Below the pieces are notes generated by a model. That model saw nothing but the letters and a program-made list of their open reading frames with translations. It was not told the DNA's origin and searched no databases. This document shows, piece after piece, positions 44,528 through 53,801 of a stretch of 64,000 nt of DNA. Made by a program: the position numbers and the translations under genes. Origin of the DNA: Halostagnicola sp. A56 (GTDB taxonomy: Archaea > Halobacteriota > Halobacteria > Halobacteriales > Natrialbaceae); the NCBI RefSeq assembly GCF_000691505.1, contig NZ_JMIP02000018.1:17120-81119 (forward strand). Reading direction: 5' to 3'. Within the stretch, counting starts at the first letter, position 1, and every line of letters starts with the position of its first letter.

Positions 44528-45439
44528 TTACGCCGTCTCGTAGACCTCTTCGCGGACCCAGTCGTAGCCCTTGTCCTCGAGTTCGGCTGCCAGCGAGGCG
44601 TCGCCGCTCTTGACGACTTTGCCGTCGAGCATGATGTGGACCGTGTCGGGTTCGACGTAGTCGAGGATACGCTGGTAGTGAGTGATCTGGAGGACGCCCG
44701 TTCCCTGCTCGTCGCGAAGCGTGTTGATGCCCTTCGAGACGTCCTGCAGTCGATCGATGTCGAGCCCGGAGTCGATCTCGTCGAGGACGGCGACCGAGGG
44801 CTCGAGGATCGCGGCCTGCAGCACCTCGTTCTGTTTCTTCTCGCCGCCGGAGAAGCCAGCGTTGAGATAGCGCTGGGCGAACTGCTCGTCCATGTCCAGT
44901 TCCTCCATCTTCTCCGCGAGAATCTCTTGGAACTCGGCGACGCCGATCTCGCCGTCGTCGGCGGGTCCCTCCATCGGCGAGGACTCGAATCCCTCGTCTT
45001 CTTCCTCGGCCTCGTCTTCGTCGTCGCCTTCCTCGAAGAGTTCCTCGCGCTCCTCGAGTTTCGCGTTGAGCGCCGTCCGGAGGAAGTTGGTCATCGTGAC
45101 GCCTTCGATCTCGGCCGGGTACTGGAACGCGAGGAAGATGCCGAGGGCCGCGCGTTCGTTGGGCTCGAGGTCGAGGATGTTCCACGTGCGTTTGTCCTCG
45201 GGAATCTCGAACTCGTCGCCGAACTCGTCTTCCTCGAGGTGGAGGAGGACTTTCCCTTCCGTGACCTCGTAGGCCGGGTGACCAGCGATGACTTTCGCGG
45301 TGGTCGACTTCCCGGAGCCGTTCGGTCCCATCAGTGCGTGGATCTCGCCCGACTCGACCTCGAGGTCGACGCCGCGCAGGATCTGTTCGTCGCCTTCTGC
45401 CACTTCTGCATGCAGATTTTGAAGCTCTAAGCGTGCCAT
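44528..45439 (-). CDS. sufC: Suf ABC-type ATPase SufC
   Basis: 303 residues from ATG 45439. GPNGSGKST (Walker A), FSGGEKKQNE (ABC signature), VAVLDEIDSGLD (Walker B) and the H-loop QITHYQRIL are in order. An acidic insertion of about 40 residues (EEGDDEDEAEEEDEGFE) in the helical domain is a haloarchaeal trait. Drives SufBCD. Sixty-one bases separate it from sufB, so the three genes are one operon. Confidence 0.95.
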   Translation of the reverse strand: MARLELQNLHAEVAEGDEQILRGVDLEVESGEIHALMGPNGSGKSTTAKVIAGHPAYEVTEGKVLLHLEEDEFGDEFEIPEDKRTWNILDLEPNERAALGIFLAFQYPAEIEGVTMTNFLRTALNAKLEEREELFEEGDDEDEAEEEDEGFESSPMEGPADDGEIGVAEFQEILAEKMEELDMDEQFAQRYLNAGFSGGEKKQNEVLQAAILEPSVAVLDEIDSGLDIDRLQDVSKGINTLRDEQGTGVLQITHYQRILDYVEPDTVHIMLDGKVVKSGDASLAAELEDKGYDWVREEVYETA

Positions 45440-45611
45440 AGTACGAATACCTCTGTCGTTCGAACGGTGGGTCGTGTGAGTGATAAGGGTTTGGTATCTA
45501 ATTGGATACGGTTCCGATTCCGGAAGATAATTTTTTGAAAGAGAAACTCCGCGAGGCGACGGCGACCGACGGATTCGGCCAGCACAAAGTGGTTCTCCGG
45601 GCACAGGCGGG

Positions 45612-46121
45612 AAACAGCAGACCGAAGTCCTCTCGAGTGAGGAAGAACAGGAACTCATTGAGAAGATCGAGGGAAAACGCGAGGAGTACGCAGAGCGAAA
45701 GGACAAACTCGACCAAAACGACGACCTCGAGGAACTCGTCGAGGAAGCAGAAGAAGTCCGATCGGAGGCTTCCCAGCACCACCAGAAGGTCACCGAACTC
45801 GCGGACAAGGCCCAGGAGCACCACAACGAGATGATCGAGGCCTATCGCGAGGCCGACGACATCCGTGACGAAGCCGACGAGATGCACGAGTCCTTCGTCG
45901 AGGCTCAGGAAGCGGCCGACCAGCACCACGAGGACTTCGTCCGCGTCCAGAAGCGTCTGCGCGAACTCGACAAGAAAGAGGAAAAAGAGCGCAAGTCCCA
46001 GCGGGACAAGAAAAAGGAGGAGGCCAAGGAGGAAGCCGAGGAGATCTACCAGAAGTTCAAGGAAGGAGAGACCCTCGACACCGAGGACCTGATGAAACTC
46101 CAGAAGACCGGCCTGCTCTAA
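45612..46121 (+). pseudogene. Haloarchaeal coiled-coil protein, N-terminal part deleted
   Basis: From KQQTEVLSSEEEQELIEKIE (45612) to the stop, the frame is the C-terminal part of a conserved coiled-coil protein, ending GETLDTEDLMKLQKTGLL. Intact relatives are, from memory, about 300 residues with a long coiled N-terminus. Here the frame is closed by a TAA at 45528-45530 and has no usable start before an internal ATG at 45831. The N-terminal half is missing and unrelated DNA stands in its place. An internal restart could yield a 96-residue protein. Confidence 0.65.
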
Positions 46122-46286
46122 GGACGTCGCCTTCCCGCGTTTCGTTTTTCGACGCTCGATTTGTCTTTTTCGCGCCAGTTCGAGAGCGTGATAGCTGTGG
46201 CGTTATTGGATGCCGATTCGGAGACTGGTACTTTAATTTGCTCGAGCCAGAGAACGCGTCGCGTCGCCGACTCCTCGAGAACCCGA

Positions 46287-46643
46287 CTACGCCCGACCCA
46301 AACACGTTGCCGTCGCCGACGTGTGGCCGCGGTTGAACGAGGTAATCTTGATCTCGATCGCGTCCGCGACGTCGACATCCGACGGGAGGTCTTCGACGAA
46401 GACGACGAACCCCTCGACTTTGGTTACCGCCTGACGCTCGCCCGAGTGGTGCTCGGTAAACTCCTCGACGCCGACCGTTCGTTCGTCGCCGATATCGACC
46501 GGCGGCTCGCGCTCTTGGGCCTCCTTATGGCTCTCGAGCGAGTCCTGCCGGTCGCTCGAGGGACCCCGGAACCGCTTGATCAACCACGATCCGACGACGA
46601 GAACGACGATGACGCCGAGTGCGAGCGATACTGGAACGATCAT
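46287..46643 (-). CDS. Single-TM protein with TRAM-like domain
   Basis: 118 residues. One N-terminal TM helix (VPVSLALGVIVVLVVGSWLI), a charged linker, and a C-terminal domain with AVTKVEGFVVFVEDLPSD and EIKITSFNRGHTSATAT, which matches the TRAM pattern (GxxVxxVxGFVVFV ... V..V.I......A.A). TRAM domains bind RNA; a membrane-anchored form could tether RNA or ribosomes. Divergent from no gene; convergent with the coiled-coil remnant. Confidence 0.7.
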   Translation of the reverse strand: MIVPVSLALGVIVVLVVGSWLIKRFRGPSSDRQDSLESHKEAQEREPPVDIGDERTVGVEEFTEHHSGERQAVTKVEGFVVFVEDLPSDVDVADAIEIKITSFNRGHTSATATCLGRA

Positions 46644-46748
46644 ACCAAAACGAAGTGAGCTACCACCCCTTTGCTGTTCTGATCGGACGTGGCTCGTCGA
46701 GGCAGTCGACGACGAGAGCGGACCAATGAGGGTCTGGCAAAGCGACGA

Positions 46749-48233
46749 TTAGGACCGATGGGACTCCGTCAGATCGATCGTCTCAACGGACTCGGGGAGC
46801 GCCTCGAGCACCCCCGCTGGCCAGTCCAGATGCCCCAATCCGAACTCGCTGTTCGGGCTGGACTCGACCAGTCGAGTGACACCCGCCGCGGCGGCCTCGA
46901 GCGCGCCGCGGTCGACGCGCGTTGGCACTTCCGCGGTGAGCGGATAGCTCTTCGAAAGCGCCCGCGGAAACGGGCCGAAGGGTGGCTTGACGCGCCAGGC
47001 AGCCTCATATTTTTCGGGCCCGTCACCGTCGCCTTCGGTGAGAAACACCGAGTCGGGAACCGAGAGGCGCTCGAGTCGTTGTCGGTGGCGCAGTACTTCC
47101 GGCCGCCGAGCGCTCTCGTGAGAGGTGTAGAAAAAGGCTCCCTTCGAGACGGGATCGGTCGCCTCGAGCTGGTCGGCGTGATCCAGAAGCGTCCGGTAGC
47201 CGTCGAGCATCGTCGGATGGGCGCGAGCGCGCTGTTCGACGAGCTCGAGGAGGTTCCCCGCTCTGATGGCCTGTTTGATCCGGCGGATCTCCCCGAAGGT
47301 TACGTGGAGGTTGTGGGCGGCCAGCGTCTCCTCTCGTTCCCGGTCCGGAAGTTCGCGTACGTCCGCCGGGTCGCGGGACGAACAGACCGGACACGAACAC
47401 GGGAAGTACTCGATCTCCTCGAGGTGCTGGGTCCCGCGGACGGTGAGATACCGGTCGTCGCGGGCGTAGAGGGCGTAGGCCGCGGAGTCGAACAGGTCAC
47501 AGCCCATCGCAACCGCGAGCGCGAACATCATCGGGTGACCGGCTCCGAAGAGGTGAACCGGCGCGTCGGCGCCCAGACCGCGTTTGGCGGCGGCGACGAC
47601 GTCGATCATGTCGTCGTAGCGGTACTCGTTCATGAGCGGGACGACCGCGCCGACGGGGAAGACGTCGAGGTCCGTCGAGTCGGCGTGCCGGGCAGCCGCT
47701 TCACGGAGATCCGGATGCGTCGACCCCTGGACGGGCGCGTTGATCAGCATGTCGCCGACGTCGACGCCGTCTGCAACCTCGAGGCGCTCTTTGGTCGTCT
47801 CGAGTTCTTCGGCTGCGCGCTCGCGGGAGACGTCCGGCGGGGTCGGAATGTCGACGGGCGTCCCGATATCGGAGCCGATGTCGGCCTGAAACTCGAGGAT
47901 CTCCTCGGTCGTGACCGTGATCTCGCCGTACTCCGAGAGCTGGAACGAGCCCGAGTCGGTCATGATCGCGCCTGGGAACTCGAACATATCGTGAAGGCCC
48001 TCCGAGAGCGCTCGTTCTCGAACGTCGTCGGTGTTGTAGATGATATAAGAGTTCGTGATGAGTATCTCCGCGCCGAACTCCTCGGCGAGTCGACGGGGAG
48101 AGATCGTATCCAGATTCGGATTGATCACCGGGAGCAGCGCCGGCGTTTCGACGGTGACGCCGGCTCGAGGAACCGTGAGTTCGCCGATCCGTCCTCCCGC
48201 GTCGCTGTTCCGAAGTTCGAAGCACTCGCGCAT
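46749..48233 (-). CDS. tgtA: tRNA-guanine(15) transglycosylase (archaeosine TGT)
   Basis: 494 residues. [14 protein letters not shown] contains the catalytic Asp region of the TIM barrel, [19 protein letters not shown] is the archaeal insertion, and [11 protein letters not shown] gives the zinc ligands. It exchanges guanine 15 in the tRNA D-loop for preQ0, the first step to archaeosine. Length indicates the catalytic part without the full PUA region, which in haloarchaea is on the separate ArcS/TgtA2 protein. Confidence 0.95.
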   Translation of the reverse strand: MRECFELRNSDAGGRIGELTVPRAGVTVETPALLPVINPNLDTISPRRLAEEFGAEILITNSYIIYNTDDVRERALSEGLHDMFEFPGAIMTDSGSFQLSEYGEITVTTEEILEFQADIGSDIGTPVDIPTPPDVSRERAAEELETTKERLEVADGVDVGDMLINAPVQGSTHPDLREAAARHADSTDLDVFPVGAVVPLMNEYRYDDMIDVVAAAKRGLGADAPVHLFGAGHPMMFALAVAMGCDLFDSAAYALYARDDRYLTVRGTQHLEEIEYFPCSCPVCSSRDPADVRELPDREREETLAAHNLHVTFGEIRRIKQAIRAGNLLELVEQRARAHPTMLDGYRTLLDHADQLEATDPVSKGAFFYTSHESARRPEVLRHRQRLERLSVPDSVFLTEGDGDGPEKYEAAWRVKPPFGPFPRALSKSYPLTAEVPTRVDRGALEAAAAGVTRLVESSPNSEFGLGHLDWPAGVLEALPESVETIDLTESHRS

Positions 48234-48341
48234 CTACCGTCTCTTTGCGAGCGAAGCGGTAAACGTTCCGTTCCAGCCCCAGGATGCAGGGCACGAATCC
48301 AGTTCGACCGGCCTCCACCGACAGCAGTCGATCGAACCGGC

Positions 48342-48902
48342 TCAGTCCTCGCGGTCGTCCGCGAAGAGCCGGTAGTACGAGAGTGCGAGCACGACGCGAC
48401 CGTCGCAGATTGCACCGTCGGCGACGGCGTCGGTTAATTCCTCGAGCGATGTCGTCGCGACACGAATGCTTTCGTCGTGGTCGAGTCGTTGAGCCGCCGT
48501 CGGCCGACAGCCGTGAGCGACAAAGAAGTTGACGACCGCGTCGGTGAAGCCGTTCGCCGGCTCGACGCTCACGAGCGACTCGACTCGATCGGCTTCGTAG
48601 CCCGTCTCCTCGCGGAGTTCCCGTCGAGCGGCCGCCTCCAGGTCGTCATCGCCGGGTTCGGTCCCACCGGCGGGGAGCCCGTAGTTGACTCGGGAGACGG
48701 CCTGTCGCCACTCTTCGATGCAGACGACCTCGTCGGCTGGCGTTAGTGGGAGGATGCAGACACTCGGCGGCTCGGTGAGGTAATCGAACTCGGTTTCGGT
48801 CCCGTCGGGAAGCTGAACGGTCTCGTTAACGATATCGAATCCCGGACAGGAGTAGGCTACCGCGCTGTCTTTGGTCTCCCACGAGAGCGAGTCGTCCGTC
48901 AT
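48342..48902 (-). CDS. NUDIX hydrolase (ADP-ribose pyrophosphatase-like)
   Basis: 186 residues from ATG 48902. The NUDIX box GX5EX7REUXEEXGU is seen as GGTEPGDDDLEAAARRELREETGY (G100-Y123, quoted here as GGTEPGDDDLEAAA and RRELREETGY). WRQAVSRVNYGLPAG precedes it as in ADP-ribose pyrophosphatases. Substrate unproved. It lies 108 bases from tgtA on the same strand and may share its promoter region with nothing else. Confidence 0.88.
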   Translation of the reverse strand: MTDDSLSWETKDSAVAYSCPGFDIVNETVQLPDGTETEFDYLTEPPSVCILPLTPADEVVCIEEWRQAVSRVNYGLPAGGTEPGDDDLEAAARRELREETGYEADRVESLVSVEPANGFTDAVVNFFVAHGCRPTAAQRLDHDESIRVATTSLEELTDAVADGAICDGRVVLALSYYRLFADDRED

Positions 48903-49080
48903 ATCGGCCGATAGGCTGGTCGAGTGGAAAAAGACAGCGACGACGACTCTAGGACGGTTCTCGAGCACGGCCCAAATGGTGCGCGAAGAGACGCCAACCG
49001 AACGAAACACTCTCTCCGGGGCGTACACGCTCTATAACAAAGCCGTAGACGAGTCACTGTCGATATTCAGAGGGTGATCC

Positions 49081-49356
49081 ATGGACCAGCTTACAGGATT
49101 CCAACGCGATCTGTTGTACGTCATTGCGGGAATGGACCGGCCGTCCGGTCAGGACATTCTCGACGACATCAACAGGTACATCGATCAGCCAGTGACACAC
49201 GGTCGGCTGTACCCGAATCTCGATACGCTCGTCGAGTTCGAACTCGTCGAGAAGGGAGAGATCGACCGTCGGACGAACTACTACGCGTTGACCCCGAAGG
49301 GGCGGCGCATTCTCGAGCAGCGACAGGAGTGGATAGAACGGTACGTCGACGCCTGA
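49081..49356 (+). CDS. PadR-family transcriptional regulator
   Basis: 91 residues: LTGFQRDLLYVIAGMDRPSGQDIL, THGRLYPNLDTLVEFELVEKG and TNYYALTPKGRRIL. This is the short haloarchaeal PadR winged helix. Unusually for this window it has a clear ribosome binding site, GAGGGTGATCC, ending just before the ATG, and a TATA-like CTATAAC about 48 bases upstream. Effector and target unknown. Confidence 0.9.
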   Translation: MDQLTGFQRDLLYVIAGMDRPSGQDILDDINRYIDQPVTHGRLYPNLDTLVEFELVEKGEIDRRTNYYALTPKGRRILEQRQEWIERYVDA

Positions 49357-49442
49357 TCGCCAGCGTGTCGCGACTTTCCACTCATCTGAATACGATCGAT
49401 AGCGCTCGATACGGTCCAGTGACCGCCGCTCGCTGAGGGGCG

Positions 49443-50585
49443 TTAGTAGCCCGACTCTGTGGCTGTCGTTTCGTTATCAGCCGTCGTCTCGTTGCCAGTC
49501 GTCTCACTCTCCGCGGCTGTCGTCCCATCAGTGGAGTCTGTGCCAGCACCGGACTCGACACCGGTCTCGTCGCTCGCGCCAGCGTCGTCCGAAGACCCGC
49601 TTTCTTCGGCCTCGGAGAGGACCGCCATCGGTCCGTCCTCGAGCACCGTCACGTCGAACTCCGGCTCGTCGTCTGCGGCCTCGAGATACCCGATCGCAGC
49701 CACGGTGTAGGCGCCGCCCTGCTCGAGTGTGACCTCGAGACTGGCGACCGCGTCATCGGTCTGACTGGAACCGTCGCCCGTCTCCATCGTAGTATCATCG
49801 CCATCGGTTTCGCCGGTGTCTGTTTCTGCCGCGGTCTCATTGCCAGCAGTCGCCGTCTCATTGCCAGCAGTCGCCGTCTCGTTGTCATCCGTGGATTCGT
49901 TCCAGCTCGTGTCCGTCCCGTCATCACCCGTGTCACCCCCCTCAATGGAGTCGTAATCGGGTGCTTCCCCACCGGCGTCCGGTTCGCCGCTCCCGCCCGC
50001 CGCGGGGAGAACGTCGAGTGCGTAACTACCGGCCGGAAGCGCGACGTAATTCGTCGCCGTGCCAAACGAAACGTTCTCGAAGAGCTCCATCGCGCCGTCG
50101 TTCCCGACGACGTCGACGGCCGGCGCGTCCGGCGACGCGTGGACGAGTCGAACGAGCGACGAGCCGGCGTCAGTGAGAATCAGCGGACTGAACGTATCGG
50201 CTTCGAGCTCACCGACTGCCGCGACCGTGTAGAACGCGCGTCCGAAGTAGACGCTGTCCTCGAAGACGACTGCCTCCGAATCGCCGGCCGCAGTGATCGT
50301 TAGCTCCGCCTCTCCAGGTTCGATCTCGAGATACGGCGATACCTCGTCGTACGAAATCGACTGGAGGACTCGCTCGCCGTCGACGTAGATGTCGACGGCC
50401 GGCGCGTCCGGCGAGAAGTGGGCGACCCGGACCGCCGCGACCGCGTCCGGAACCTCCTCGTCGGTCTCTTCTTGCGACCGCTCGTCGTCTTCGTGTTCGC
50501 CCACTGCAAGCGCCGATCCGGTCAGTGTCGCTCCCGCTCCCAGTGCACCGATAGCCGCCATCGTCGCGCGTCGTGTTGTCGTCAT
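49443..50585 (-). CDS. Secreted DUF4397 domain protein
   Basis: 380 residues. The start MTTTRRATMAAIGALGAG is a twin-arginine signal. Two DUF4397 halves follow (VAHFSPDAPAVDIYVDGERV and VHASPDAPAVDVVGND), separated by an extended Ser/Thr/Asn/Glu-rich region with perfect GNETATAGNETA repeats full of N-glycosylation sequons. The last 60 residues are a low-complexity acidic tail. Probably exported and bound to the cell surface or S-layer. Function unknown. Confidence 0.85.
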   Translation of the reverse strand: MTTTRRATMAAIGALGAGATLTGSALAVGEHEDDERSQEETDEEVPDAVAAVRVAHFSPDAPAVDIYVDGERVLQSISYDEVSPYLEIEPGEAELTITAAGDSEAVVFEDSVYFGRAFYTVAAVGELEADTFSPLILTDAGSSLVRLVHASPDAPAVDVVGNDGAMELFENVSFGTATNYVALPAGSYALDVLPAAGGSGEPDAGGEAPDYDSIEGGDTGDDGTDTSWNESTDDNETATAGNETATAGNETAAETDTGETDGDDTTMETGDGSSQTDDAVASLEVTLEQGGAYTVAAIGYLEAADDEPEFDVTVLEDGPMAVLSEAEESGSSDDAGASDETGVESGAGTDSTDGTTAAESETTGNETTADNETTATESGY

Positions 50586-50733
50586 AATGCGCCGGATAGT
50601 GGGAACGGGCGGGCCAAAAGGGAACCAGACAGTTGCCGAAATTGTCCCGACCTTTCCCCGGTGAATCTCGCGTAGGCCGAGACTGACGAGCGCCGGATTC
50701 GCTGTAAGCGACCCGTAAAACAGAAAGCTTCCC

Positions 50734-51465
50734 CTACTCGTCTTTCCGCATCGAGACGCGATCGAGATCCGCCTCGAGATCGGCTATCTCGTCGTTGAAC
50801 GATTCGACGAACGCCTCGACATCGTCTGCGAGTCGACGGAGTTCGGACGCCGAAGGCGGACCGTACTGCGAGAGGAGATACGTCCCGTCCGACCCGCCGA
50901 CCCGAAGGTAAGACACTTCGCGTCCGTCCCACTTGAGTTCCCAGCGGGTTCCCGAGACCGTCGTCGAATAGGTGCCGTACTCGCCGTCGTAGCGCTGGAG
51001 TTGGCCGGCCATCTCGGTCCCGACATCGTGGATCCGCCGAACGATCCGATCCCGATCCGCGACGAGATCGGCGGCCGACTCGATCGCCGGAAACTCGTCG
51101 GGAACGTCCGCGAGCACGTCGTCGAACGACGCGACGTACTCGTTGTAGGCGTCGATAAACGCCCCGTAATCGTCCATCGACCGCTCGAGTGCGTCGGGCT
51201 CCGGCGGCTGTTTGGTCGAGATCACGTACGTCTCCTCGCCCGAGTTCGGATCGAATCGGAGATATTGAATGTCGCCCGCCTCGTACTTGACCGTCCACGT
51301 CGCGGCCGCCGTCTCGAAGGACTCCTGGCCGTAGTCGCCGCCCTGTAACAGCGCGAGTTCCCGAGCGATCTGTCCCGCGTGCGAGCGGACTCGAGCGACC
51401 ACCTTGTCTCGTCGCTCCGTGACCCCCTCGGTCGTATGGACGTCTTTCTCAGTTCCGTCAGTCAT
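50734..51465 (-). CDS. Haloarchaeal hypothetical protein with internal duplication
   Basis: 243 residues from ATG 51465. Two similar halves: TWTVKYEAGDIQYLRFDPNSGEETYVISTKQPP... and RWELKWDGREVSYLRVGGSDGTYLLSQYGPP..., each followed by a helix (SMDDYGAFIDAYNEY / LADDVEAFVESFNDE). So it is an internal duplication of a beta-sheet-plus-helix unit. I do not recognise the family or a ligand. Codon use is normal for the chromosome. Confidence 0.75.
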   Translation of the reverse strand: MTDGTEKDVHTTEGVTERRDKVVARVRSHAGQIARELALLQGGDYGQESFETAAATWTVKYEAGDIQYLRFDPNSGEETYVISTKQPPEPDALERSMDDYGAFIDAYNEYVASFDDVLADVPDEFPAIESAADLVADRDRIVRRIHDVGTEMAGQLQRYDGEYGTYSTTVSGTRWELKWDGREVSYLRVGGSDGTYLLSQYGPPSASELRRLADDVEAFVESFNDEIADLEADLDRVSMRKDE

Positions 51466-51667
51466 TCGTCTCGAGGGAGGTAGCCAACGCCGGTAACGGT
51501 TGCGTTCGTCGTGGAACCGGCCGTCTTCCGCCGCCCAGTCGCTTCTCGAGGACGCCGACGTTTCGCTGGCGTTTCCCAAACCGCGCTCGAGCGGTCCGCC
51601 CTCGAGAACGCGGGTACGGCCATCTGATGGCTGCCGCTCAACGATGACGAAATGCGAGTCGAAACGT

Positions 51668-51721
51668 CTCGCTGTCGCTCGACGTTCGTTGAGTGCGGGA
51701 ACGGTAGTGGGCCGGCGCGAA
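51668..51721. repeat. 54-bp direct repeat, left copy, ending in tRNA-Pro 3' sequence
   Basis: Matches 52055-52108 with two mismatches over 54 bases. Its last 14 bases (TGGGCCGGCGCGAA, 51708-51721) equal the 3' end of the minus-strand tRNA-Pro gene; the rest equals the flank of that gene. The two copies enclose about 333 bases of non-coding DNA. Confidence 0.75.
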
Positions 51722-51791
51722 ACGACTTCTCGAATTCGGAGTTCCTCGCACACGCTACGCGGTGCTCGGGGCGGTGGAATGCGGGAAGAAG

Positions 51792-51811
51792 TGGGCCGGC
51801 GCGAATTCGAA
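51792..51811 (-). other. tRNA-Pro 3'-end fragment, 20-base match
   Basis: Twenty bases identical to the acceptor and half the T-arm of tRNA-Pro(CGG), after which the sequence departs (one inserted base in the loop region). No matching 5' half lies near. Interpreted as an integration scar. Confidence 0.55.
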
Positions 51812-51932
51812 CTCGCCGAGACGGTCGCTCACTTCGTTCGCGCTGCGACTTGCTGGCTCGAATCGCGCGGCGTTATTTACACACCCACTACGGACTCCTC
51901 GCTACGCTCGTCGTTGTGAAGTGGGGTGAAAA

Positions 51933-51957
51933 TGGGCCGGCGTGAATTCGAATCACG
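51933..51957 (-). other. tRNA-Pro-like 3'-end fragment with compensated T-stem
   Basis: The T-stem here is CGTGA/TCACG instead of CGCGA/TCGCG of tRNA-Pro(CGG), so both strands of the stem changed together and pairing is intact. The acceptor strand remains GCCGGCCCA in the minus direction. No 5' half was found. It may come from another proline isoacceptor gene carried in by an element. Confidence 0.55.
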
Positions 51958-52054
51958 CCCAGAGGGTCCTGCTCGTTCGCTTCGCTCACTGCGCGGGCTG
52001 CCTCTGGTCTACTTCGAATTCGCTTGGATAAACGACTTCCCGCACTCGAAATGC

Positions 52055-52108
52055 CTCGCTGTCGCTCGGCGTTCGTTGAGTGCGGGAAAGGTAGTGGGCC
52101 GGCGCGAA
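52055..52108. repeat. 54-bp direct repeat, right copy, overlapping tRNA-Pro
   Basis: Right member of the repeat described at 51668. Its left part is also one arm of an inverted repeat, TCCCGCACTC (52038-52047) with GAGTGCGGGA (52078-52087). The last 14 bases are the true tRNA-Pro 3' end. Confidence 0.75.
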
Positions 52109-52167
52109 TTCGAATCGCGGTTACGGCCACCCGAAGGCCGAAGGATACCAAGCTACCCCACCGGCCC
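52095..52167 (-). tRNA. tRNA-Pro (CGG)
   Basis: 73 bases. Acceptor GGGCCGG/CCGGCCC, anticodon stem CGGCC/GGCCG with loop TTCGGGT (anticodon CGG), T-arm CGCGA-TTCGAAT-TCGCG and discriminator A. The 3' side abuts the array of partial copies of its own end. Confidence 0.96.
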
Positions 52168-52332
52168 GCATTCGGTGGAAGTTCGTCCACGCGTTTAACC
52201 TTTCTGAATGGGTGACGGCCCGGACTACTGGCGGACACGACACAGCACAGCGTTTCGTTTTTCGATTCGGCTATCGCTCCGACCGTTCGAGACTTCGCCG
52301 AACTCGAGCCTCTGTCCGATCGAACGCACTCT

Positions 52333-52929
52333 TTAAAAGCGTGTGTAGCCGTCGGTGTCGAGACAGTGGTGGGCCACGGTGATCGCCTGATCTGCGTGGA
52401 GTCGCGTCGGCCCGAGTCGGAGCCGTCGATCCGCGTGTGTCTCGAGGAGCCGCTGTTCGGCCGCCGTGAAATCGTGATGGTCCGAGAGCACGAAGACGGG
52501 ATCGGTCGGCACGGACGCGTCGACGACAGAGTCGCCGTCCTCGTGCAGTTGAACGATCGTTCCGTCGCTCGAGACGGCCTCGAGCGTAGCTTCGAACCCG
52601 CGTCGATAGAGTTCGACGCCGGGGCTCGGTTCTGCGGGCAGCGAGCCGATCGCCTCCTCGCGGTGCTCGAGGGCCGTGCGGACGAGCGCGGCGGTCGAGC
52701 GCTCGTCGGGGTGGAGGTTTCGGAGGTCGCTCCCGTCGAACGTGATCGTCAACTCGTCTTGGATCACGAGGTGGACGCGGACATCCTCGCGGATGCCGTG
52801 GGAGGTCACGAACGAGGCGGTGATCGAGCGACAGAGCGCGTCGAGTCGCCCGGCTCCGCCGGCGAGGTCGTCGAGCGAGAAGTCCGGGGTCGTCGGCACG
52901 TCGTGTCCGAGGAGGACGAACTGGCGCAT
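52333..52929 (-). CDS. trmY: tRNA (pseudouridine54-N1)-methyltransferase TrmY
   Basis: 198 residues from ATG 52929. MRQFVLLGHDVPTTPDFSL is the family start, and FVLSDHHDFTAAEQRLL with the C-terminal ITVAHHCLDTDGY belongs to the SPOUT knot of TrmY. It methylates pseudouridine 54 in the T-loop of archaeal tRNAs to m1-Psi, using SAM. The ATG is chosen because the 17 codons upstream lack family similarity. Confidence 0.93.
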   Translation of the reverse strand: MRQFVLLGHDVPTTPDFSLDDLAGGAGRLDALCRSITASFVTSHGIREDVRVHLVIQDELTITFDGSDLRNLHPDERSTAALVRTALEHREEAIGSLPAEPSPGVELYRRGFEATLEAVSSDGTIVQLHEDGDSVVDASVPTDPVFVLSDHHDFTAAEQRLLETHADRRLRLGPTRLHADQAITVAHHCLDTDGYTRF

Positions 52930-53002
52930 ACCGAAGGCGTCGGCTGCCGGGTGCAAAGCCCCAGCGGTTCGGAACCACACCCGCTATGAGGAGATCAGAT
53001 CG

Positions 53003-53566
53003 CTACGTGTGAGATTCCGATACTCGAAATCGGGCGAGAATCGACCGCACGTACACGAAGCCGGGTTTGCCGTCGTAGTACCAGGCGACCGCCGCGAACG
53101 CGAACAGTCCGAACTGGATCATTTCGTACGGGCCGAGGGTGTAGTACGTGAGGATCGCATCGAGTAGGCCGGCGACGGGTTCTTCCGGGGGCTGTTCGAC
53201 GAACGGCCAGAGGAGATACGCCAGTCCCGAAACCTCTCCACCAAAGACGGCCGGTGGGACATCCGTCAGCAGATGGACGGCGTGTCCGATGAGGAAAGCA
53301 ATCGCCGCCTCGAGACCCCCGAATCGACTCGCGAGCGCGTAGACGACGACGGTGAGCCCGACCGCGAACACCACGGAGTGACTCAGCGTTCGCCCGCCCG
53401 GGAGCACGTCGAAGTTCCAGGCCAGCGGCTTGTCGAGGAGGTCGGGAAACTGCGAGCCGATCGCGAGGGCGATTGCGGGTGCCGCACGCGGTGGGCGGTC
53501 GTACCGACGGTGCGCGAAGAGACTGTACAGCAGGTACGCCACGCCGAGGTGTCCCCAGGGCCACAT
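53003..53566 (-). CDS. DUF457 membrane metal-dependent hydrolase-like
   Basis: 187 residues from ATG 53566. About five hydrophobic segments; conserved WPWGHLGVAYLLYSL, IALAIGSQFPDLLDKP, GRTLSHSVVFAV and FLIGHAVHLLTDVPPA carry the His/Asp residues of the YdjM/DUF457 family (membrane-bound metal-dependent hydrolases). Substrate not known. It overlaps no neighbour. Confidence 0.8.
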   Translation of the reverse strand: MWPWGHLGVAYLLYSLFAHRRYDRPPRAAPAIALAIGSQFPDLLDKPLAWNFDVLPGGRTLSHSVVFAVGLTVVVYALASRFGGLEAAIAFLIGHAVHLLTDVPPAVFGGEVSGLAYLLWPFVEQPPEEPVAGLLDAILTYYTLGPYEMIQFGLFAFAAVAWYYDGKPGFVYVRSILARFRVSESHT

Positions 53567-53801
53567 GAGTCTCTCTCGACGTTCTCGAGGCACGGAAATA
53601 GCCGTGTCGACTCGCGGCGCATCGTGTCGACCCGAGGAATGCTGTGTCGATACGTGCCACGAAGTGCTGGCTCGTGTCGCTCTGTGCCGACCCGTGTCAC
53701 CCCGTGCCGACTACCGGTACTCGAGTCGTTGGCTGATTCCCGGCGGCCACCTGCAGGTGCATGGCCAACGCCTTCACTATCGACGGGCGGAGTCTCTCGA
53801 T

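Noticed and set aside
46689..48437. 582-codon frame antisense to tgtA
   Set aside because: Shadow of a conserved gene in high-GC DNA.
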